A stretch of DNA of 64,000 nucleotides from Clostridia bacterium (GTDB lineage: Bacteria > Bacillota > Limnochordia > DTU080 > RSA5), in NCBI GenBank assembly GCA_002919235.1, contig PKEX01000009.1:1-64000 (forward strand). Direction: 5' to 3'. The translations under genes and the position numbers were made by a program. Numbering within the stretch: the first letter of the stretch is position 1; each line of letters opens with the position of its first letter. The notes under the pieces are model-generated. The model did no database searches. It saw only the letters and a list, made by a program, of their open reading frames with translations, and had not been told where the DNA came from. Positions 42,791 to 51,294 of this stretch are shown in pieces.

Positions 42791-43888
42791 GTGACACGGC
42801 GCAAGCGCATGCAGCGACGCAGGGCGGGGCCGACGGCGCTGGCCGGCGCCTACGTCGGGAGCGTCATCGGCGCGGGTTTTGCTTCGGGCCGGGAGCACGC
42901 TGCCTTCTTTCTCCGCTTCGGAGCCGACGGCCTCTTAGGGCTGGCCGCGGCCGGGCTCATGTTCACCCTCTTCGGCGCGGGGCTGCTTCGCCTCGCCTGC
43001 CGCCGCCGGACCCAGTCCCACCTGGAGCTGCTCCGGGCGCTGGCGGCTCCCCGGGTCGCGGCGCTGTTCGACGCCCTGCTCACCGCCGCGCTCTTCGTGT
43101 CCCTGGCGGTGATGATCGCCGGCGCCGGAGCGCTGGTCCACGCCCGCTGGGGCGCGCCGGAACTGGCAGGCCGGCTGGGGATGGCCTTGCTGACGCTCGC
43201 TGTCGCCCTGCTCAGGGTGGACGCCATGCTCCGGGCCCACGCGGCGCTGGCGGCCGTCTTGGCTGCGCTCATCGCCGCGATGGGGATCTCCGCCCTTCCC
43301 CGGGCCCTTGAGAGCGGCTGGCCCCCGGCGCCGGTGGAACACGACTGGGTTCCCGGCCACTGGGCGGCCAGCGCTGTCCTCTACGGCGCCTACAACCTCG
43401 CGCTGACGCTCACCCTCTTCGGCGCTTTGGGCAGCGAAATCCAGGATGAAAGGGAGGCGGCCGCCGGCGGGGCCGCGGGCGGGGCGGTCCTCTTTCTCCT
43501 GGGGCTCTGCGTCTGCCTGGCCGTGGCCGCGTCGCTTCCGGGCGCCGGAGAACCGGCCGTTCGGGAGATCGGGGAGATCCCGGCGCTGCCCGCCGCGCGG
43601 CGGCTGGGGCCCTGGGCTGAAGGCGCCTATTCCGCGGCGGTGGGCCTCGCCATGCTCACGACCGCCGTATCCAGCGCCTACGCCTTGGCCAAGCGGCTGG
43701 CGGGCGCGAGCGGGCAGTACCGGGCCTGGGCGCTGGCGGCGGTGGGCGCGGCGCTTCCCCTGGCGGGCCTGGGCTTCGGCCGGCTCGTCGGCACGCTCTA
43801 TCCGGTCATCGGGTACGTGGGAATGGGCTGTCTCGGGCTTGCGGCGCTGCAGTGGGCGGGCGCCTCCAGGCGGAAAGGCCGGCGGTGA
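42791..43888 (+). CDS. YkvI-family membrane transporter-like protein
   Basis: A 365-residue membrane protein with about ten helices, starting AGAYVGSVIGAGFASGREHAAFFLRFG, the signature of the Bacillus YkvI family of the APC superfamily. Helix 6 has ASAVLYGAYNLALTLTLFGALGSEI, matching the unwound substrate helix of that fold. Substrate unknown. The GTG preceded by GGAGGGAAGACG is chosen over the earlier track start. It points toward the CopD/CopC genes on the opposite strand. Confidence 0.83.
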   Translation: MTRRKRMQRRRAGPTALAGAYVGSVIGAGFASGREHAAFFLRFGADGLLGLAAAGLMFTLFGAGLLRLACRRRTQSHLELLRALAAPRVAALFDALLTAALFVSLAVMIAGAGALVHARWGAPELAGRLGMALLTLAVALLRVDAMLRAHAALAAVLAALIAAMGISALPRALESGWPPAPVEHDWVPGHWAASAVLYGAYNLALTLTLFGALGSEIQDEREAAAGGAAGGAVLFLLGLCVCLAVAASLPGAGEPAVREIGEIPALPAARRLGPWAEGAYSAAVGLAMLTTAVSSAYALAKRLAGASGQYRAWALAAVGAALPLAGLGFGRLVGTLYPVIGYVGMGCLGLAALQWAGASRRKGRR

Positions 43889-43916
43889 ACAGGGCGGGCC
43901 AAAGGCGCGGGAGCCG

Positions 43917-44153
43917 TCACCGGTCGTCGCCCGCCGCCGGACCGCTTTTCCTCGTGGCCAGGTACACGAAGGCGCCGATCAGGGCGAAGCTGAGGGCGAT
44001 GAGAAACGGATTGAGGGGATCCTCGTCGCCGCCGTCAAAGCCGTGCGCCAGCGCCCGGGCGCCGGCGGAGCCGAGGATCGCAGCCGCCGCCGCCCACCCG
44101 CGGAAAGGCCGGATCCCGCACCGCTTCATCCACCGCCTTGCCTGTGCTGCCAC
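43917..44153 (-). CDS. small secreted or membrane protein following the CopD-cytochrome gene
   Basis: A 78-residue protein with an N-terminal hydrophobic stretch (GWAAAAAILGSAGARALAHG), an acidic segment (FDGGDEDPLNPF) and a C-terminal transmembrane helix ending in a basic/polar tail. GTG start with GGGGGGAG upstream, 21 bases after the CopD-cytochrome c gene, so probably cotranscribed. No family recognised; the ALAHG cleavage site resembles those of CopC-type proteins. Possibly an accessory of the copper or cytochrome system. Confidence 0.6.
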   Translation of the reverse strand: MAAQARRWMKRCGIRPFRGWAAAAAILGSAGARALAHGFDGGDEDPLNPFLIALSFALIGAFVYLATRKSGPAAGDDR

Positions 44154-44174
44154 GGGCGCTCCCCCCTGCCGTCG

Positions 44175-46028
44175 TCACCAAGAAGTTTCGCCGCCGCCCC
44201 CCGGATCCTCTTGCAGCGCGGGGGCGAAGTGCCGCAGGCTCCGGACGAAATGGATCACCGTCCAGCGCTCCTCCTCGCTGAGCACGTTCCCCAGAGCCGG
44301 CATGGCCGTCTGCTCGATGCCGTAGGTGATCCACCAAAAGATGTCGCCGTCGGTATGGTCGTCCACGTGATCGGCGGTGAGGTCCGCCGGGGGCGGGTCG
44401 AGGGATGCGGCGAGAACGCCGTCGCCCCTCCCTTCGGGGCCGTGGCACATGGCGCAGTGCTGCGCGTAGATGGCGGCGCCCTGCCGGACGGCTTCCAGCG
44501 TGTACGGGACCGGGTTGGGCACGTAGCGCGTGGGGATGGAGTCGGTGAGGGTGGTGCTGAGCAGGTGGTAGCCGCCCAGGGCCATCATGGCCAGGCCCAA
44601 GGGGATGGCGCTCAGGGCGAAGCGGCGGCGGTGCCCGCCTGCCACCGCCCAGATTCCCAGCGCCAGCAGGACCAGGCCCAGGGCCGTCACGAACCGCCGC
44701 CCCGGGGTGCGCACCGCGCCGGAGAGTTCCAGGCGGCGCACTCGCCCGGACATCATCGACCCGGCGGCGGCATCGAAAAGGAACTGCGTCGCCGCGGGCT
44801 CCTGCCCCGGTTCCTCTACCCGCACGGTCATCCGCCATTCGCCGTCCATGGGAAGGCGCGTCTCGGCCTCGTACCGCCCCGGGGCTACCCGCTGCGGCAC
44901 CAGGGGCCCGACGGCCATGCGGTGGCTAGTCATTTCCAAGAGCAGCTCCATCCGGGCGCCGTCGCCCGCAGGCTCCCCGTCGTCTCTCTGCACCAGAACG
45001 GATATGAACAGGCCGCCCGGCTCGTCGCGCGGGGCGAGCTCCACTGTGGTGGTGATCCCTTGGGCCGAGCGCACCCAGGTCCCGGCCAGGACAGTCCCCG
45101 GCGTGTCCGCCGGGGGCAGCGTGGTGAGGACGCCGGCGGCGATCAAGACGCCCGCCACCGCCGCGGCTTCCAGCTTCACGGCGGCGGCGAACCTGGCGGC
45201 GGCCCCGGCCAGGGCGGCGCGGTCCCGCCGCACCAGCCCGCGCCGAAGGGCCGGCGCGGCCACCATCAGGTTGTACCCCGCCGCCCCCACCCCGGCCAGG
45301 AAGAGCCCGATCTTCACGGCCAGCGACCGCCCGTAGGGGGTGCTGACCACGGCGTTCGCGTCGTACACGTGCAGGTAGGTAGCAAACGCGCCGGTGGCCA
45401 CCACCGCGCCCACGGCGATCAAGGCGGCGGTGGAAAACCGCTCGATCAGCACGTAGAGGAACCGGAATCCCTCAAGCCCGTCCCGGCCCGCTTCCCGGGG
45501 GGCGAACGCGGCGAGGTAGAACAGGCCCCCGCTCCAGATCCCCGACGCGAGGACGTGCACCATGTCGCTGACCAGGGGGACGAGGCCGGGCTTTGCCGCC
45601 GCGTGGCTCGCCCCGCTCACGGTGTAGACCAGGACCAGGGAAGCCAGCCCGCAGAGGGGCACGAAGACCCGGCGCCGCCCGCCGCCGGCGAGGAAAAAGA
45701 AGAGGCACCAGGCCAGCACGGCGGCGATCTTGGCTGCGGTCAAGCGGCCGTACTGGGTGCCGGTGAAAAAGAGGCGGACGAGCTCGAAATCGGTGAGCGG
45801 GAAGATCTGGGAGGCGGCCCGCAGGGCGTCGCCGATGCCCGAAGCGGCAAAGAGCAGGGCGCCCAGGGCCGCGGCGGGCCGCATGCGGCGCGCGAGGCCG
45901 TACGGGTGCCCGCCGCCCGGCGATCCCTCCCGGGCGGCAGGCCCCCAGATCCACCAAAGAAAGGCTGGCGCTGCCAGCAGCAGCGCCAGGGAGATGAAAT
46001 GGACTGCCTTAAGAAACGGGTACCACAC
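44175..46028 (-). CDS. CopD-domain membrane protein fused to a c-type cytochrome
   Basis: A 617-residue fusion. Residues 1-300 are a CopD-like copper-resistance domain with eight helices and conserved histidines (SDMVHVLASGIWSGGLFYLAAF). A beta-rich extracytoplasmic YtkA-like domain with Pro-Met segments follows (about 310-430), then two helices, and a C-terminal class I cytochrome c: QHCAMCHGPEGRGDG near 510 with a later TAMPALGNVLSEEERW supplying the Met ligand. Copper import coupled to electron transfer is an inference. It overlaps copC by 20 bases, indicating coupled translation. Confidence 0.82.
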   Translation of the reverse strand: MWYPFLKAVHFISLALLLAAPAFLWWIWGPAAREGSPGGGHPYGLARRMRPAAALGALLFAASGIGDALRAASQIFPLTDFELVRLFFTGTQYGRLTAAKIAAVLAWCLFFFLAGGGRRRVFVPLCGLASLVLVYTVSGASHAAAKPGLVPLVSDMVHVLASGIWSGGLFYLAAFAPREAGRDGLEGFRFLYVLIERFSTAALIAVGAVVATGAFATYLHVYDANAVVSTPYGRSLAVKIGLFLAGVGAAGYNLMVAAPALRRGLVRRDRAALAGAAARFAAAVKLEAAAVAGVLIAAGVLTTLPPADTPGTVLAGTWVRSAQGITTTVELAPRDEPGGLFISVLVQRDDGEPAGDGARMELLLEMTSHRMAVGPLVPQRVAPGRYEAETRLPMDGEWRMTVRVEEPGQEPAATQFLFDAAAGSMMSGRVRRLELSGAVRTPGRRFVTALGLVLLALGIWAVAGGHRRRFALSAIPLGLAMMALGGYHLLSTTLTDSIPTRYVPNPVPYTLEAVRQGAAIYAQHCAMCHGPEGRGDGVLAASLDPPPADLTADHVDDHTDGDIFWWITYGIEQTAMPALGNVLSEEERWTVIHFVRSLRHFAPALQEDPGGGGETSW

Positions 46029-46482
46029 AGCCGTTCTGGCCTGCGTCTTCCCCTTGAGCCGCCCCGGCTCCCGGCAGCACCGTGAACCGGAACTCCCCGC
46101 GGGTCCGGTGCGTATCCACCGACAGCACTTCCCAGGTCACGGTGTACTCCCCGGGCCCTATGGGCAGGAGCGGCACGACCACGTGATCCGAAGCGCCTTT
46201 CGAAAGCTCAGAATTTCTCCACGCCTCTTGGTCGTCGACCCGCTGGCCAGCCGCGTCCCTCACCTCGAACCGGCTGAAGGCCCTCTCCACCGGCTCGGAG
46301 AACCAGAGGCACACGGCCTGGGGGACCGTCGAAAGCTCCGCCTGATCCGCGGGGAACGTCCGGGTCAAGCGGGCGTGCCCCAAAGCCTGCATCCCAAGGA
46401 CTGCCACCAGCGCGGCGGCCAGCACCATCGCCGCCAGCGTGCGCACCCTCCCCCTCCGGTGCGCGCTCCCTGCCTCGGACAT
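46009..46482 (-). CDS. copC: copper resistance protein CopC-like
   Basis: A 157-residue secreted protein. After a signal sequence ending near ALGHA comes the CopC fold: the N-terminal copper-binding His in GHARLTRTFPADQAEL, VCLWFSEPVERAF, PIGPGEYTVTWEVLSVDTHRTRGEFRFTV with the second histidine and Asp. CopC binds Cu(II) outside the membrane and hands it to CopD. The signal should be cleaved just before His, creating the metal-binding N-terminus. First of the copC-copD/cytochrome-small ORF operon. Confidence 0.87.
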   Translation of the reverse strand: MSEAGSAHRRGRVRTLAAMVLAAALVAVLGMQALGHARLTRTFPADQAELSTVPQAVCLWFSEPVERAFSRFEVRDAAGQRVDDQEAWRNSELSKGASDHVVVPLLPIGPGEYTVTWEVLSVDTHRTRGEFRFTVLPGAGAAQGEDAGQNGCVVPVS

Positions 46483-46604
46483 CCATACCCCTCCTGTCGG
46501 AAGTTTTCGGCCGGTGCATTGATCATAGACCGCCCGACCGGGCTACTTCAATAGCCCGGTCGATCCAACCTCCCGGGGGCTGGATGGCCCTCTCGGGCTA
46601 TTCC

Positions 46605-47252
46605 TCATTCGGGTCCGAGGCCCTGCCGGATGGCATAGGTGGCCAGCTGCACCCGGTTCTTCAAATGCAGCTTGGCCAGGATGTTCTTCAGGTGGTTCTT
46701 CACCGTGTTCTCGGAGATGAACAGCTCTTCGGCGATCTCTTTGTTGCTCAGTCCCCTGGCCACGCAGCGCAGGATCTCGCACTCCCGCGGGCTCAGCTCG
46801 TCGGGATACGCCGTCTCCTCGCTGGCCGCCACCTTGAACTCCCGCAGGATGCGCCGGGCGATCTTCTTGGAGATGGGAGCCTCGCCGCGCACCACGGCGT
46901 GGAGGTATTCCGTCCACTCTTGCGAGGAGAGGTTCTTGAGAAGATACCCTTGGGCGCCCGCCCGGATGGCTTCAAAAAGGTCCTGCGCATCGTCGGAAAC
47001 CGTGACGATCACCACGCGGACGTGGGGCATCTCTTCTTTGATGATCCGCGTGGCGGCGAGCCCGTCCTGGCCGGGGAGGTTGATGTCCATCAACACCACG
47101 TCGGGGACCAGCTCCCGGGCCTTTTCCACCGCTTCGAACCCGTCGGACGCGCTGCCGACGACGGTGAAGACGGGATCCTCGCTGAGAATCGACTCGATCC
47201 CCCGCCGCGCCAGCGGATGATCGTCCACGATGAGGACGCGCACCTGATCCAT
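46605..47252 (-). CDS. NarL/LuxR-family response regulator
   Basis: A 215-residue regulator. The receiver domain has VLIVDDHPLARRG, phospho-acceptor Asp in VVLMDINLPGQDGL near residue 54, and the switch T/S and K in VTVSDD and LLKNLS. The C-terminal LuxR helix-turn-helix is ELSPRECEILRCVARGLSNKEIAEELFISENTVKNHLKNILAKLHLKNR. The ATG with GGAGGGG six bases upstream is preferred. Transcribed just after its kinase gene (14-base gap) and adjacent to the copper genes, which it may control. Confidence 0.9.
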   Translation of the reverse strand: MDQVRVLIVDDHPLARRGIESILSEDPVFTVVGSASDGFEAVEKARELVPDVVLMDINLPGQDGLAATRIIKEEMPHVRVVIVTVSDDAQDLFEAIRAGAQGYLLKNLSSQEWTEYLHAVVRGEAPISKKIARRILREFKVAASEETAYPDELSPRECEILRCVARGLSNKEIAEELFISENTVKNHLKNILAKLHLKNRVQLATYAIRQGLGPE

Positions 47253-47266
47253 TGTCTTCCCCTCCT

Positions 47267-48142
47267 TCATTTGGATGCTGGGGCGCCGCCGCGACGGTGT
47301 ACCCGTATCCTCGCCCCCCTTCCCGGCGAGCTCTCCACGGAAAACTCGGCTCCGATCAACCTGGCCCGCTCCTGCATCATCCGGATGCCGAAGTGGCCTG
47401 CCGAAGCGGCCATCACCTCCTCCACCCGGAAACCGCGCCCGTCATCCGCCACCTCCAGCTCGCAGCCGCCCTCCGGCGTGAGGCGGAGGAGCACCCGCAC
47501 CTGAGAGGCGCCGGCATGGCGGCGGACGTTAAAGAGCGCCTCCTGGACGATGCGAAAGAGGTGAAACGCCTCCTCCACGCTGCTGGCATCCTGGCAGCCG
47601 CCCGGGGCGATGTCCAGCTTCAGGTGCACGGGGATCCCCGTCTCTTCCTCGAAATCCTCGACGTACTCCGCCAGTGCGGTCTCCAGGCGCCAGTCGTCGC
47701 CGGCGGCCGTTTTCAGGTCGTAAATGGTCTGCCGCACCCGGGTGTACACCTGGCTGGTCGCGTCCTTCGCGTCCTGGATCTCCCGGCGGGCGCCTTCGAG
47801 ATCCTGCTGCTCCAGGCACCGCTCCACCGTGTGGAGCTTGGTGTTGAGAAAAAAGAGCGATTGGCTCAGGCCGTCGTGCATCTCCCTGGCGATGCGGTCC
47901 CGCTCCTCCAGGAGCGCCGAGCGGCGCTGCTGCCGGGCCAGCTCCCGGCCGACGTCCTCCATGGCGTCGAAGAGGCGGTCGAGAATGAGGTACGTGACTG
48001 CCGCCACCAGGACGAAGGTGACGATATTTCCCAACGTCCCGCCCAGAACTTTTTCGAAGTAGGTGTGCCGCAGGGTTTCAAAGATCCCGGCGATCGTCCC
48101 CGGGACGATCGCCCCGAGCCAGCGCATCCTTGAGTATTCCAT
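47267..48142 (-). CDS. sensor histidine kinase, NarX/DegS type
   Basis: A 291-residue kinase of the HisKA_3 family. Two N-terminal hydrophobic segments (residues 8-22 and 39-56) are the only sensor elements, followed by a coiled coil, the phospho-acceptor ERDRIAREMHDGLSQSLFFL near residue 89, the N box FRIVQEALFNVRRHAGAS and the G box VADDGRGF and GHFGIRMMQERA. The lack of a large extracytoplasmic domain suggests membrane or cytoplasmic sensing. Paired with the response regulator downstream. Confidence 0.9.
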   Translation of the reverse strand: MEYSRMRWLGAIVPGTIAGIFETLRHTYFEKVLGGTLGNIVTFVLVAAVTYLILDRLFDAMEDVGRELARQQRRSALLEERDRIAREMHDGLSQSLFFLNTKLHTVERCLEQQDLEGARREIQDAKDATSQVYTRVRQTIYDLKTAAGDDWRLETALAEYVEDFEEETGIPVHLKLDIAPGGCQDASSVEEAFHLFRIVQEALFNVRRHAGASQVRVLLRLTPEGGCELEVADDGRGFRVEEVMAASAGHFGIRMMQERARLIGAEFSVESSPGRGARIRVHRRGGAPASK

Positions 48143-48311
48143 GGCCGAGCCCCTGCCTTAGGTGGTACCCCGTCGTGTGCACCGCCGCCGGCAGTGCCGG
48201 GACCGGGCCGGCGCCAAAGGGGGTAGAGACGGGGCGCGGCCTCTCCTCCCGAGGCCGCGCCACGCTCCTTCCACACCTCCGTACGCCGCTGCCGTCCGCT
48301 GGTCCGCCGGA

Positions 48312-51077
48312 CTACTTCTTCACCATGATCCGGGCGTCGAGCACCTGGGCGCCCTGGCCTTCGTCGTACACCCGGACCGGGTTGAAGTCCATCTCGCTGA
48401 TGGCGGGGACCGCCTCCACCAGGCGGCTCACCCTGAGCAGCATCTCGGCCAGGGCCTCCTGGTCCCGCTTGGGAGTGTTGCGGTACCCGTCGAGGAGCTT
48501 GTAACCCCGGATTCCCTTGATCATGTTCCAGACGTCCAGATCGGTGAGGGGCGTGATGCGGAAGACCACGTCGCCCAGGAGCTCCACCGTGACGCCGCCC
48601 AGGCCGAAGGCGACCAGCGGGCCGAAGCTGGGATCCTCCGTCATGCCGATCATCACTTCGGTGCCGCCGCCTGCCATCGGCTGCACGGTGACGCCCAGCA
48701 TCTCGCCGGCGCGGCCGGCAGCCTCCAGCGTCTCCCTCATGGCCCGGAACGCCCGGCGCACCGCATCGGCGTCTTTCAGGTTGAGATGGACGCCTTTCCA
48801 CTCCGACTTGTGCACCAGGGTGGCGGAGGCCAGCTTCACCACCACGGGGTAGCCCAATTCTTCCGCCGCCTTCACCGCCTCGTCTTCCGTCAGGCAGAGG
48901 CGGGTCGGGACCGTGGGGATGCCCGCCGCCTTGAGCACGCGGTCCACCTCGTCCGGCAGGAGCCAGCCGTCGCCCCGCCGGCTGAGGGCCTCCTCGCACA
49001 CGGCCTTGGCGGCCTCGAGATCCATGTCGTCGAAGACGGTGATCTTCCCGGCCGGCTGCGAGCGCCACTCGGAGTACTGCACCGCCTTGGCCAACGCCCG
49101 GGCCACCGACTCGGGGAACCGGTAGGAGGGGATGGCCTCCTCCTCGTCCACCAGCAGGGAGCTCACGCCCACTTCGCTCATGAACGAGGCCACCAGCGGC
49201 TTCTCCCGGCCGGTCTGCGCTTCTTTCCGCCCTTGCTTGATGGCCTTGGCCACCGACTCGGCGTCCGCGGAGCCGGTGTCGATGAAGAGCACCACCACCG
49301 AGTCCACGTTGGGATCGTCGAGCAGGCACGCCAGGGCCCTGCGGTAGTCGTCCGCGCTGGCGGAGGCGATCATGTCCACGGGGTTGGAGACGGCGGCCGC
49401 CGGCGGCAGGAACTCCCGCAGCTTGGCCTGGGTCTCAGGCGCGAGGACGGGCAGCTCGAGGCCCTCCGCCTCCAGGGCGTCGGCGCAGAGGATGCCCGGC
49501 CCGCCGCCGTTGGTGAGGATCGCCACCCGCTTCCCCTTGGGCAGGGGCTGGTGCACGAGGAGGGAAGCGATGTCGAACATCTCCTCAAGGGTGTCGGCCC
49601 GGATCACGCCGGCCTGGCGGAAGAGGGCGTCGACGCCCACGTCGCTCGCGGCCAGCGCTGCCGTGTGCGAGCCGGCCGCCCGCTTGCCGGCGCTGGTCCG
49701 CCCGCTCTTGACGGCCAGGATGGGCTTCTTGCGCCCGACCCGCCGGGCGAGCCGCGCGAACCGCCGCGGGTTGCCGAACGACTCAAGGTACAGCAGGATC
49801 ACGTCCGTCTGGGGGTCGTCCTCCCAGAACTGGAGCAAGTCGTTGCCGGACACGTCGGCCTTGTTCCCCACGCTGACGAAGGACGAAAGGCCGAGGCCCA
49901 GATTCTTCGCGTATTCGATGATGGCCAGGCCCAGCGCGCCGCTCTGGGAGAGCATGGCCACCCGGCCGGGAAGCGGCGCCACGGGACCGAAGGTCGCGTT
50001 GAGCCGCACGTTGGGGTCCATGTTGAGGATGCCCAAGCAGTTGGGCCCCACCATCCGCATGCCGGCGCCCCGGACCTTGCGGACCAGCTCCTCTTGGAGC
50101 TTCTTCCCTTCAGGCCCGGTCTCGGCGAAGCCGGCGGTCAGCACCACCAGGGCGCGCACGCCTTTTTCGGCGCAGTCGTCCACCACCGAAAGCACCGCAG
50201 GCTGCGGCACCGCGATGATCGCGAGGTCCACCGGCCCCGGGATGTCTTTCACCGACGGGTACGCCGGGATCGACGAAACCACGTGCGCCTTGGGGTTCAC
50301 CGGGTAGACCGGCCCGTTGAAGCCGGTGGTGATCAGGTTCTGCAGCACCCGGTAGCCGATGCTTCCCGGCGTCCGGGAAGCGCCGATGACGGCCACGGAG
50401 CGCGGCCGGAAGAACGGCTCGAGGGACGCCTGGGTCGCGACGCGGTCCCGCTCCTCGGCCAGGCTCACGCTGCGCTCGGTGGGCTCGATGTCCAGCGCGA
50501 TCTGGATGAGCCCTTCCTCAAGCTCCCGGTCGATGTCGTAGCCGCTGTCTTGGAACACCTTCAGCATCTGCTGGTTCTCGGGGTGGACGTAGGCGATCAG
50601 CCGCTGGATACCCCGGTCGTCCGCCGCCAGGGCGAGGCGCTCCAGCAGGATCGTGCCGATCCCTTTCCCCTGGAACGCATCCTCGACGAAAAACGCCACC
50701 TCGGCTTCGCCGGGCTTGGAAGGCCAGTAGCTGCCGACGCCGATGATCCGGTCCTCGTCTCTTCCCGTGGTCACCACCAGGGTGAGGCCGCGGGAGCCTT
50801 GGGTGCCCGGGAACGAGACCTCGCTCGCGCCGTCGGGCAGCTCCCCGTCACCCATGAGGAGCCTGGCCGCCCCGTCTTTCCCGGCGGCGACCCCTCCCAT
50901 GAAACGGAAGTAGCGCGACGCGACCGACGAGCGCTCCAGCATCGCTTGGAGCGCGGGCAAGTCCGCGTCGGTGGCGACGCGGAGGTATGCAGGCCGGCCG
51001 TCTTTGAGCAGGATCGGCCCTTTGAACGGGTCGCTCTGCGTCACAGGTGGCAGAAACGCCTGCGTGCGTTCAGACAT
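48312..51077 (-). CDS. GNAT acetyltransferase fused to ADP-forming acyl-CoA synthetase
   Basis: A 921-residue fusion of the kind seen in Pat/AcuA-like protein lysine acyltransferases. Residues 1-190 are a GNAT domain (VEDAFQGKGIGTILLERLALAA acetyl-CoA loop). Residues 215-680 hold the CoA-binding (PRSVAVIGASRTPGSIGYRVLQNL) and ligase domains with GSHTAALA carrying the phospho-histidine equivalent; the C-terminal 230 residues are an ATP-grasp domain (AAGIPTVPTRL, GYPVVVKLAS, GLGGVTVELLGD). It could make acyl-CoA or acylate a protein, with one part only regulatory. ATG with GAGGAGGAAGAG. A palindromic motif lies in its divergent promoter. Confidence 0.87.
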   Translation of the reverse strand: MSERTQAFLPPVTQSDPFKGPILLKDGRPAYLRVATDADLPALQAMLERSSVASRYFRFMGGVAAGKDGAARLLMGDGELPDGASEVSFPGTQGSRGLTLVVTTGRDEDRIIGVGSYWPSKPGEAEVAFFVEDAFQGKGIGTILLERLALAADDRGIQRLIAYVHPENQQMLKVFQDSGYDIDRELEEGLIQIALDIEPTERSVSLAEERDRVATQASLEPFFRPRSVAVIGASRTPGSIGYRVLQNLITTGFNGPVYPVNPKAHVVSSIPAYPSVKDIPGPVDLAIIAVPQPAVLSVVDDCAEKGVRALVVLTAGFAETGPEGKKLQEELVRKVRGAGMRMVGPNCLGILNMDPNVRLNATFGPVAPLPGRVAMLSQSGALGLAIIEYAKNLGLGLSSFVSVGNKADVSGNDLLQFWEDDPQTDVILLYLESFGNPRRFARLARRVGRKKPILAVKSGRTSAGKRAAGSHTAALAASDVGVDALFRQAGVIRADTLEEMFDIASLLVHQPLPKGKRVAILTNGGGPGILCADALEAEGLELPVLAPETQAKLREFLPPAAAVSNPVDMIASASADDYRRALACLLDDPNVDSVVVLFIDTGSADAESVAKAIKQGRKEAQTGREKPLVASFMSEVGVSSLLVDEEEAIPSYRFPESVARALAKAVQYSEWRSQPAGKITVFDDMDLEAAKAVCEEALSRRGDGWLLPDEVDRVLKAAGIPTVPTRLCLTEDEAVKAAEELGYPVVVKLASATLVHKSEWKGVHLNLKDADAVRRAFRAMRETLEAAGRAGEMLGVTVQPMAGGGTEVMIGMTEDPSFGPLVAFGLGGVTVELLGDVVFRITPLTDLDVWNMIKGIRGYKLLDGYRNTPKRDQEALAEMLLRVSRLVEAVPAISEMDFNPVRVYDEGQGAQVLDARIMVKK

Positions 51078-51220
51078 TCACTCTTCCTCCTCGCTGATAT
51101 GGGAACCCGCCGGGGCGTTCGGGCGGCGGATCCTCCTTCGCTGGTTGGCAACACTTGCTTCCCCATTCAGCATCTCTCAAACGGGCTATCGGGAGTAGTG
51201 ACGTTCGCGCTGGCCTGGCT

Positions 51221-51234
51221 AGGACATATGTCCT
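51221..51234. promoter_or_regulatory. perfect palindrome AGGACATATGTCCT in a divergent promoter region
   Basis: A 14-base perfect palindrome between the acyl-CoA synthetase and transporter genes, centred about 50 bases before the transporter TATAAT box. A near-identical AGGACAAATGTCCC lies before the SCO gene at a similar distance from its -10. Likely a dimeric regulator site, identity unknown. Confidence 0.5.
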
Positions 51235-51277
51235 GGATGGGCTATCACCGCTCGAAGGAGGTGTCAAACCTCCAGCG

Positions 51278-51283
51278 TATAAT
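51278..51283 (+). promoter_or_regulatory. TATAAT -10 box of the ArsB/NhaD-type gene
   Basis: A consensus -10 with no recognisable -35 at 16-18 bases, only 11 bases before the ATG. Transcription would begin within a few bases of the start codon, giving a leaderless or nearly leaderless mRNA. A GGAGGTGTCAAACCTCC hairpin covers the -35 area. Confidence 0.5.
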
Positions 51284-51294
51284 CTGCTTCTGCC

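Noticed and set aside
43446-46085. 879-residue plus-strand ORF
   Set aside because: Antisense to the CopD-cytochrome c gene and an alternate frame of the YkvI gene.
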